From Rhodoferax sp. UBA4127 (lineage in GTDB: Bacteria; Pseudomonadota; Gammaproteobacteria; Burkholderiales; Burkholderiaceae_C): a DNA stretch of 5,186 nt. Both the position numbers and the translations under genes were made by a program. This document shows positions 1-5,186 of this stretch, piece by piece. The stretch is taken from assembly GCA_002381045.1 (NCBI GenBank), contig DFWT01000172.1, positions 457 through 5,642 of the forward strand. Direction: 5' to 3'. The notes under the pieces were generated by a model. That model was given only the letters and a program-made list of their open reading frames with translations. It was not told the origin of the DNA and did no database searches. Each line of letters starts with the position of its first letter. The stretch's first letter is position 1.

Positions 1-259
1 GGACAATCCGGCTTGTTTTCAGGATTTTCGGCGTTTTCTGACCTCTGACGATGCTTATGCCGGGTTTGGAGCAAGCAGTTGACGAAGCTGTGTAGCCGCA
101 ATCGCTGCACTGTTGGCCTACGTTCAGCCCCATACCAGACATCCAATTTTGAACGCCTTCTTCGGAGATGAACGGCTGTCTTTTAAAGGCTGTGGACCAA
201 CAGTCAAAAAATATTCATCAAATCAGCCGCTGGTGATGTATAAAATTTGATCATTCACC
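1..259. other. Leader region without a convincing gene
   Basis: No recognisable gene is seen here. Two short open stretches run off the left edge. A + strand frame at 2-82 would be a 26-codon C-terminal tail ending FGASS. A - strand frame is open from 211 to the edge, with its first ATG at 142-140 and a CxxC pair (CSDC) in the predicted peptide. I recognise neither, and both are short enough to be chance. The last 120 bases are AT-richer and probably hold the promoter of the cyclase gene at 260. A direct repeat GGCTGT occurs twice near 174-195. No tRNA, riboswitch or strong hairpin was found. Confidence 0.5.
214..244 (+). promoter_or_regulatory. Possible weak sigma-70 promoter
   Basis: TATAAA at 239-244 resembles a -10 box, and TTCATC at 214-219 is a poor -35 match (3 of 6) at a long 19-base spacing. 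Transcription would start around 250, leaving only about 10 bases before the ATG at 260. This fits the lack of a Shine-Dalgarno sequence ahead of that ATG, but the match could be chance in an AT-rich stretch. Confidence 0.2.
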
Positions 260-1210
260 ATGAATGCAACAACGATTGCCGCGAAAGCCCAAGGGGAAAT
301 GACTGCCCCTGAAGGAAAGCGAACAGAATTCAAACTGCTGCGTTTCTTTACCACCACCAGCCTGATTGCGTTCGTCGTTGTCGCGGTTTTGCTGAGTTAC
401 CTATTTCGCACTTTCTCGATTGCGGGTTTGCTCCAAGCCTACGAGACCGAGCACGTCAACCAAGCCCAGATCATTGCCAACGAAATGTGGGACGATGGAT
501 TTGGACCATTGGCTGCGGCATCGGCTGGCAAGACTTCCACTGAGTTACAAGCTGCTGCGACGCTGCCCGCCTTGCACGACAAGCTTAAGTATTTGCTCAA
601 GGGCACCAAGATCTTCAAGATCAAGGTGTACGACCTGCGTGGCATGACGGTTTATTCCACAGATTTCAAACAAATTGGTGAGGACAAGAGCCGCGCTCCG
701 GGTGTCATAGATGGGTTGCTTGGGCGAAACAGCTCGGCGCTGTCCCACCGGGATCAATTCAATGCCTTCGAGGGCGAGGTCTCAGACCGTGATCTGGTCG
801 AAACCTACGTCCCACGCTTTGACCCGCAAAACGGAAAGGTAAGTGGTGTTTTTGAAGTTTACGGTGATGCAACTCTGGTGGTGGCCGAAATAGCCAGCCA
901 TCAGCGGGAGTTGGTGGCCACCGTGGCCGCCGTGCTGCTTGTGCTGTTGTTGGTGCTATTTGTCATTGTGAAACGGGCGCAAGACATCATTAATGGGCAT
1001 ACCCACGAACGCGAATCGGCACAAAAGACGCTGGCCTTAAGTGAGGAACGCTGGAAGTTTGCACTGGAAGGCGCGGGTGATGGTGTGTGGGACCGTAATT
1101 TGCAAACTGGTGAAGTGATATTTTCCAAGCGCTACAAAGAAATCTTCGGCTTTGATGAGGACGAACCAAACCAGACCTGGCAAGACTGGGGCGCGCACAC
1201 ATCCAGATGA
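260..1210 (+). CDS. N-terminal half of split cyclase: Cache sensor and partial PAS
   Basis: This 316-residue reading frame begins with a short cytoplasmic tail, then a transmembrane helix at about 30-49 and a periplasmic region at about 50-217. The core at 117-210 (IKVYDLRG, STD, EGEV, FEVYGD) looks like a Cache-type ligand-binding sensor as found in betaproteobacterial GGDEF and kinase proteins. A second helix at 218-237 ends in KR and leads through a short linker to a PAS domain starting at SEERW (261). The PAS is cut after W310-G-A, and the last few residues (HTSR) are out of frame. Alone it could bind a signal but has no output domain. The ATG at 260 has no Shine-Dalgarno. The ATG at 299 (Met14) follows AAGGGGAA and is an alternative start that keeps both helices. 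The ligand cannot be deduced. Confidence 0.6.
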   Translation: MNATTIAAKAQGEMTAPEGKRTEFKLLRFFTTTSLIAFVVVAVLLSYLFRTFSIAGLLQAYETEHVNQAQIIANEMWDDGFGPLAAASAGKTSTELQAAATLPALHDKLKYLLKGTKIFKIKVYDLRGMTVYSTDFKQIGEDKSRAPGVIDGLLGRNSSALSHRDQFNAFEGEVSDRDLVETYVPRFDPQNGKVSGVFEVYGDATLVVAEIASHQRELVATVAAVLLVLLLVLFVIVKRAQDIINGHTHERESAQKTLALSEERWKFALEGAGDGVWDRNLQTGEVIFSKRYKEIFGFDEDEPNQTWQDWGAHTSR

Positions 1211-2309
1211 CCTAGCGGCGGTGAAAGTTGAGCGCGAGGCATGTTTGAGTGGTGAGACAGCAAGCTATATCAGTGAACACCGGGTGCTGCATCGCGATGG
1301 AAGTTGGAGATGGGTTCTTTCGCGGGGCATGGTGGCCAGCCGTGATGCCCAAGGCCGCCCCCTTCGCCTAATAGGAACGCATACCGACATCACAGAGCGC
1401 CACGAGCGAGAAGAAGCCCTTCGCCTGGCCTCCACCGTATCGCTGACGATGGACGAGGGCGTGATCATTACCAACATAGACAACTTGATCGTGTCGGTCA
1501 ATCCCGCGTTCAGCGCCATGACCGGCTACTCTCTAGACGAAGCCTTAGGGAAGAATCCTAGACTGCTGGCCTCGGGTATGCAATCGCCCGAGTTTTACGA
1601 ACGCATGTGGTCGCAACTGCTCAGCACCGACAGTTGGCACGGGGAAATCCGCAACCGCCGAAAGAATGGCGAGTTGTATCTGGAATGGCTGTCTATCAAG
1701 CAGGTTCGCAACCACCGCGGTCAGCCAACCCACTATGTGGCGGTGTTTTCGGACATATCGGAGCGCAAGGCCGATGAGGATCGCATGCGCCAACTCGCGC
1801 ATTTTGATGTGCTGACTGGATTAGCCAACCGTACTCTGTTCTCAGATCGGCTACGCCAGGTGATCCTTAAGGCTCGGCGAGATAACACCCAGGCGGCACT
1901 GCTGTTCATTGATCTGGACAAGTTCAAGCCAGTCAACGACGACCTGGGGCACCATATTGGTGACTTACTTCTCAAGGCAGTGGCTAACCGATTGCTGGAC
2001 TGTGTACGTCGAGAGTCAGATACCGTCGGGCGTTTGGGTGGCGATGAATTTGTGGTCTTGCTGCCAGAGATTGAGACTTCTGATGCAGCAATTGCCGTGG
2101 CCGAAAAAATTCGTGGCGCATTGAATCAGACGTTTGAAGTAGGCAAGCAGAAACATCAGATCCAGATTTCTTCAAGCATAGGCGTCGCGCTCTATCCAGA
2201 CCATGGCAGTGACGAGACCCTGTTGCTCAAAAGTGCTGATGCGGCCATGTACCGAGCCAAAGAAGGCGGATCCAACCAAGTGCAGATGGCTCAAGCTCAA
2301 CAGGCGTAG
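1155..2309 (+). CDS. C-terminal half of split cyclase: PAS-PAS-GGDEF
   Basis: This frame carries the rest of PAS1 (from THPDDL to IGTHTDITER), a complete PAS2 (VIITN, NPAFSAMTGY, ending FSDISERK) and a GGDEF diguanylate cyclase domain starting at HFDVLTGLANR. The catalytic GGDEF is encoded at 2037-2051, and RESD lies five residues before it, the standard inhibitory I-site for product feedback. DLDKFK and the following ND are also intact, so the catalytic domain should be active if made. There is no EAL domain. The start is uncertain: TTG 1152 and ATG 1155 both lie within the upstream frame, have no clear Shine-Dalgarno and would produce a non-PAS leader peptide. Independent translation is therefore doubtful, and the piece is best seen as the remainder of the broken gene. 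Confidence 0.6.
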   Translation: MRTNQTRPGKTGARTHPDDLAAVKVEREACLSGETASYISEHRVLHRDGSWRWVLSRGMVASRDAQGRPLRLIGTHTDITERHEREEALRLASTVSLTMDEGVIITNIDNLIVSVNPAFSAMTGYSLDEALGKNPRLLASGMQSPEFYERMWSQLLSTDSWHGEIRNRRKNGELYLEWLSIKQVRNHRGQPTHYVAVFSDISERKADEDRMRQLAHFDVLTGLANRTLFSDRLRQVILKARRDNTQAALLFIDLDKFKPVNDDLGHHIGDLLLKAVANRLLDCVRRESDTVGRLGGDEFVVLLPEIETSDAAIAVAEKIRGALNQTFEVGKQKHQIQISSSIGVALYPDHGSDETLLLKSADAAMYRAKEGGSNQVQMAQAQQA

Positions 2310-2502
2310 CGGCGCTATGGGTTGATTTGTCATTGCGTTGATCCGCCCCTTAGCTGCCGGTCACCAATACCCGCTTACGCTGCACTGGAGCCGCACAGTC
2401 TGCCAAGATGGTTTTTGGATTCAAAGGTCAGCTTTTTGATTCTTGGGAAGAAATCGAATGACAGCTCTACTCAAATGTGAGCACCCGCAATGGGCACGTT
2501 GC

Positions 2503-2514
2503 TCGCGATCGCGA
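2503..2514. repeat. 12-bp perfect palindrome
   Basis: TCGCGATCGCGA is its own reverse complement over all 12 bases and contains GCGATCGC. Symmetry ends at the flanking C residues. Such a site could be a dimeric protein binding site or a methylation target, but a single copy does not establish a function. Confidence 0.5.
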
Positions 2515-2546
2515 CCGGCGGCTGCCCGGCAGTCCGATTTGATGAA

Positions 2547-2583
2547 ACCCTGAACGTCAAATTTCGGGCAAGCACTTCAGGGT
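2547..2583 (-). terminator. Possible weak terminator hairpin after the UPF0126 gene
   Basis: ACCCTGAA at 2547-2554 pairs with TTCAGGGT at 2576-2583, an 8-bp perfect stem around a 21-base loop. Read on the - strand it lies about 75 bases past the UPF0126 stop and is followed by only two further T residues before a C. The long loop and missing T-tract make it a poor intrinsic terminator, so it may be incidental. Confidence 0.25.
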
Positions 2584-2658
2584 GCCCACTGGCTCTTGAT
2601 GACCAACTGCCGACATTCGCGCGGATAGCATCATGTGGCATGAATGGCGTGACGAGTC

Positions 2659-3300
2659 TTAAATTCCATCACTCCGACTAGATTTCCATGCGGGCAGTTG
2701 ATAGCCTGTGTACAAAGCAATTGTTCTTAACGAAGTGACAGCTACCGCTGATGCAACCAAGGATATGGAACCCGAGACGCCGAACCAGGGCAAAAACACC
2801 AGTAACCAAGTTCCAATAAAGGCGCAGACTGCGTAGGGCCTGTGGTCGCGAAAGCCGCTAGGAATTTCGTTGCAAACAATGTCCCTAAGTACGCCTCCAA
2901 ATATGGCTGTAACTACGCCCATGATGATTGCCACGATGGCTGACATTTGCATATCCAGGGCGATGCGCGCACCAGATGCAGAGTAAAGCCCAAGTCCAAT
3001 CGCATCAGGCCATAGCATGGCACGCTCGGTCACCTCAAAGTGTTTGGCGCGCAAGAACAGCATAGCCACGACACACAACGCAAGTAATCCCCAAAGCCAT
3101 AAAGAATGTTGCATCCAGAAGAAAGGTCTCCGGTCAAGAAGGATGTCCCTTATTGTTCCACCACCAAACGCAGCAAGACCAGCCACAACAACAACACCCA
3201 CTGCATCGAGCTCCTTACGCGCAGCTGCCAGTAAGCCGGACAGGGCGAAGGCAACCGCCGCCAATATTTCAACTATTAACTCAACCAAGGTGAGATCCAA
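2659..3300 (-). CDS. UPF0126 / TRIC-like seven-helix membrane protein
   Basis: A 213-residue hydrophobic inner-membrane protein of the UPF0126 family (glycine-transporter-domain proteins such as E. coli YicG and YadS; related to trimeric TRIC cation channels). It has the expected two tandem repeats: FALSG at 18-22 with FGGGTIRD at 45-52, then FGGVLRD at 134-140 followed by IVCNEIP. Helices are seen near 5-25, 33-49, 64-82, 96-111, 118-137, 157-171 and 177-198. Length is normal for the family (about 205-215). No in-frame ATG precedes the first helix, so the start must be a TTG. TTG at 3300-3298 has no Shine-Dalgarno, while TTG at 3288-3286 has GGA seven bases upstream. Only 6 bases separate it from the stop of the upstream E1 gene, suggesting co-transcription and translational coupling. 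Substrate (glycine, other small solute or cation) is not determinable here. Confidence 0.85.
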   Translation of the reverse strand: MDLTLVELIVEILAAVAFALSGLLAAARKELDAVGVVVVAGLAAFGGGTIRDILLDRRPFFWMQHSLWLWGLLALCVVAMLFLRAKHFEVTERAMLWPDAIGLGLYSASGARIALDMQMSAIVAIIMGVVTAIFGGVLRDIVCNEIPSGFRDHRPYAVCAFIGTWLLVFLPWFGVSGSISLVASAVAVTSLRTIALYTGYQLPAWKSSRSDGI

Positions 3301-3306
3301 GTGGTT

Positions 3307-5186
3307 TTAAATACGTTGCATCAAGACAGCGCGCGCAATACTGGCAGCATCTACACCGAAGAAGTTACGCAGCGCAGCGCGGGTATCGCTGCGACCAAAA
3401 CCATCGGTGCCCAGCGTGACATAGCTGCGCCCCTGCGGCAGATATGCACGAATGCTCTCAGGCACGGCGCGCACATAGTCGGTGGCGGCGATGATTGGAC
3501 CTGCGCTCTTGCGCAATTGCTGCGCAATAAACGGCACCGAGTCATCCGCGTCCGCACATGTTTGCCCCTCGCGCGCCAGTTCGCTCCAACTGGTGACACT
3601 AAACACATCAACTTCCACTCCTTGTGCCGCCAAAAGCTGCGCCGCCTTGATCACCTCAGTCAGAATCGCACCAGAGCCCAACAGGGTCACTGCCCTGGGT
3701 GCTTTGACGCTCTGGCTTACGTCCGATTGGTGTGGATAACTCATTAAGTGATAGCAACCACGCATCACATCCGCTGCTGCACCGTCGGGCAAATCCGGCT
3801 GTGCGTAGTTCTCGTTCATCATGGTGATGTAGTAGAAAACGTCTTTTTGTTCGACCAGCATCTCTCGCATACCGTGGTCGATGATGACCGCCAGTTCTCC
3901 GGCAAAGGCAGGGTCATAGGCTTTGCAGTTGGGGATAGTGGCCGCTGTTAAGTGGCTGGTGCCGTCCTGGTGCTGTAAGCCTTCACCGCCCAGCGTGGTG
4001 CGCCCGGATGTGGCACCCAGAAGGAAGCCACGAGCACGTTGGTCAGCGGCCGCCCAAATGGCGTCACCCACGCGCTGAAAGCCAAACATAGAGTAGTAGA
4101 TGTAGAACGGCAACATTGCCAGGCCGTGCACGCTGTAGCTGGTGGCGGCGGCCGTCCAGCTGGCCAGCGCACCGGCTTCACTGATGCCCTCTTCCAGAAT
4201 CTGACCGTCCAGCGCCTCGCGGTAGCTCAATACCGATCCGATGTCTTCTGGCGCATAGCGTTGACCTACGCTGCTGTAAATGCCAACCTGCTTGAACAGA
4301 TTTGCCATGCCAAAGGTACGCGCCTCATCGGCCACGATGGGTACCACGCGCGAACCCAGCGTGGGATCTTTGAGCAGGTTGCCCATCATGCGCACAAAAG
4401 CCATGGTGGTGCTCATTTCCTTGCCGTCCGCTTGAAGTGCGAACTTGGCATAGCTGGTGATCTCGGGCACTGGTATGACTTGGGTGGCCGTAAACCTTTT
4501 GGGTAAATAGCCGCCCAATTTTTGACGCTGTTGATGCAGGTAATGCATCTCGGCGCTGTCATCGGCGGGTTTGTAAAACTCCAGGCTTTTCACCTGCTCA
4601 TCCGTCATGGGCAAGTTGAAACGGTTGCGAAACGCGATCAGGTCAGTCTCGTCAAACTTCTTCTGGCTGTGCGTGGTCATCTTGCCCTGACCGGCTGCGC
4701 CCATGCCGTAGCCTTTTTTGGTGTGCGCCAGTATCACCGTGGGTTGGCCCTTGTGGTTCGCAGCGGCTGCATACGCAGCATGAATCTTGACCAGATCGTG
4801 GCCACCGCGTTTGAGATGGTCAATCTGATCATCGGTCAGGCCCTGGGCCAAGCGTGTCAATTCTTCGTTTTGACCGAAGAAGCTGTCGCGGTTAAAACGC
4901 CCGTCTTTGGCGGCGAAGGTTTGCATCTGCCCGTCCACCGTGTTGGCAAAGGCACGCGTCAGCGCTCCGGTCAAGTCGCGAGCAAACAATCCATCCCAGT
5001 CGCTGCCCCAGACCAGTTTGATCACGTTCCAGCCGGCACCGGAGAACAGTTTTTCCAACTCGTCGATGATGCGGCCATTGCCACGCACGGGGCCATCCAG
5101 GCGTTGCAGGTTGCAGTTGACCACCCACACCATGTTGTCCAGCTTTTCGCGCGCTGCCAGGGTGAGTGCGCTCATGCTCTCGGGCT
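3307..5186 (-). CDS. aceE: Pyruvate dehydrogenase E1, homodimeric type (5' end outside window)
   Basis: About 625 C-terminal residues of an AceE-family, thiamine-diphosphate-dependent 2-oxoacid dehydrogenase E1, which decarboxylates pyruvate and acetylates the E2 lipoyl group in the cytoplasm. The frame runs off the right edge with PES, the end of the GDGEMDEPES cofactor motif. Numbering from the first visible Met (5175-5173), NCNLQ at 20-24 supplies cofactor-metal residues N22 and Q24. H169 (TTHSQKK), E333 (ISEAG) and H402 (GLQHQDG) correspond, by recall, to E. coli His407, Glu571 and His640 at a constant offset of 238, so the active site appears complete. Oddities: the usual RWN-LHP segment is replaced by a shorter stretch near 540-548, and the protein ends at VLMQRI, about 29 residues earlier than E. 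coli AceE. No aceF or lpd follows. It may be a second E1 paralogue, for example MdeB-like and acting on 2-oxobutyrate, rather than the housekeeping enzyme. Confidence 0.88.
   Translation of the reverse strand, partial: PESMSALTLAAREKLDNMVWVVNCNLQRLDGPVRGNGRIIDELEKLFSGAGWNVIKLVWGSDWDGLFARDLTGALTRAFANTVDGQMQTFAAKDGRFNRDSFFGQNEELTRLAQGLTDDQIDHLKRGGHDLVKIHAAYAAAANHKGQPTVILAHTKKGYGMGAAGQGKMTTHSQKKFDETDLIAFRNRFNLPMTDEQVKSLEFYKPADDSAEMHYLHQQRQKLGGYLPKRFTATQVIPVPEITSYAKFALQADGKEMSTTMAFVRMMGNLLKDPTLGSRVVPIVADEARTFGMANLFKQVGIYSSVGQRYAPEDIGSVLSYREALDGQILEEGISEAGALASWTAAATSYSVHGLAMLPFYIYYSMFGFQRVGDAIWAAADQRARGFLLGATSGRTTLGGEGLQHQDGTSHLTAATIPNCKAYDPAFAGELAVIIDHGMREMLVEQKDVFYYITMMNENYAQPDLPDGAAADVMRGCYHLMSYPHQSDVSQSVKAPRAVTLLGSGAILTEVIKAAQLLAAQGVEVDVFSVTSWSELAREGQTCADADDSVPFIAQQLRKSAGPIIAATDYVRAVPESIRAYLPQGRSYVTLGTDGFGRSDTRAALRNFFGVDAASIARAVLMQRI

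Larger units (their letters stand above)
260..2309 (+). pseudogene. Frameshifted membrane diguanylate cyclase, Cache-PAS-PAS-GGDEF
   Basis: The whole locus reads as one sensor cyclase that would make cyclic di-GMP from two GTP in response to a periplasmic signal. The frame of the N-terminal half ends at TGA 1208-1210, while the continuation of the first PAS domain (HPDDL, then the DITER end motif) lies in another frame. The switch is at the GCGCGC run at 1191-1196. Adding one GC there gives W-G-A-R-T-H-P-D-D, matching the W-x-x-R-x-H-P-x-D spacing usual for this PAS subfamily and giving about 683 residues. In that joined protein PAS1 spans about 261-382, PAS2 about 390-505 and GGDEF about 513-675. 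No other stop or shift occurs in roughly 2 kb, so the lesion is recent, an assembly error, or tolerated. The two halves are described separately. Confidence 0.65.
2310..2658. other. 349-base gap between convergent genes
   Basis: This stretch separates the stop codons of the + strand cyclase and the - strand UPF0126 gene. The longest open frame, 63 codons at 2490-2681 on the + strand, resembles nothing I know, has no good ribosome site and runs into the 3' end of the opposing gene, so I do not call it. The region holds a 12-bp palindrome and an inverted repeat, listed separately. No strong intrinsic terminator with a T-tract was found for either gene. The G/C-rich stretches with CGGC/GCCG motifs look like degraded non-coding sequence. 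Confidence 0.5.

Noticed and set aside
2265..2347. Inverted repeat GGCGGATC / GATCCGCC spanning the cyclase stop codon
   Set aside because: The 67-base loop and lack of a T-tract make it an unlikely terminator; one arm is also coding sequence.
2310..2658. Possible riboswitch (glycine or cyclic di-GMP type) near the UPF0126 gene or the cyclase
   Set aside because: The gap is downstream of both genes, and no conserved aptamer core of either class was recognised.
2490..2681. 63-codon open frame on the + strand in the convergent gap
   Set aside because: No Shine-Dalgarno, no recognisable motif, and it overlaps the 3' end of the opposing UPF0126 gene.
3017..3310. 97-codon open frame on the + strand
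   Set aside because: It is antisense to the UPF0126 gene, and its Thr/Ala-rich translation is typical of a shadow frame.
3301..3747. 148-codon open frame on the + strand
   Set aside because: It is antisense to the conserved C-terminal part of E1 and has no ribosome site or recognisable domain.
4039..4506. 155-codon open frame on the + strand
   Set aside because: It lies wholly inside, and antisense to, the well-supported E1 coding sequence, and its translation resembles no known protein. It is a by-product of E1 codon usage.

Overview
The window holds three genes and two gene-free stretches. Mid-range GC content, the homodimeric-type pyruvate dehydrogenase E1 and a Cache-PAS-GGDEF protein suggest a betaproteobacterium, most likely Burkholderiales (Comamonadaceae-like). 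This placement comes from protein style, not a marker gene, and is an inference.

Layout. Positions 1-259 are a leader with no convincing gene. On the + strand, 260-2309 encodes a membrane-anchored diguanylate cyclase: TM - periplasmic Cache-like domain - TM - PAS - PAS - GGDEF. It is broken in the first PAS domain near 1190-1196, where the reading frame changes. The two halves are each uninterrupted and join at family-like spacing if a GC dinucleotide is restored in the short GC repeat there, giving about 683 residues. The GGDEF motif and the RxxD inhibitory site are intact. Positions 2310-2658 are a 349-base gap between convergent genes, with a 12-bp perfect palindrome and an 8-bp-arm inverted repeat but no clear gene.

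On the - strand, the right-hand part is the C-terminal two-thirds of a pyruvate dehydrogenase E1 (AceE family); its start lies beyond the right edge. It is followed, only 6 bases after its stop and in the same frame, by a seven-helix UPF0126/TRIC-like membrane protein gene that appears to start at TTG. No E2 (aceF) or E3 (lpd) gene follows E1 in the window. The E1 also seems about 29 residues short at its C-terminus and lacks the usual RWN-LHP segment, so it may be a second, divergent E1 paralogue rather than the housekeeping enzyme.

How the genes relate: the two - strand genes are probably co-transcribed. The + strand cyclase is convergent with them and looks functionally unrelated. I found no RNA gene, CRISPR array, complete mobile element or evident new defence or biosynthetic system. 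The observations most worth checking are the split cyclase and the unusual E1/UPF0126 junction.
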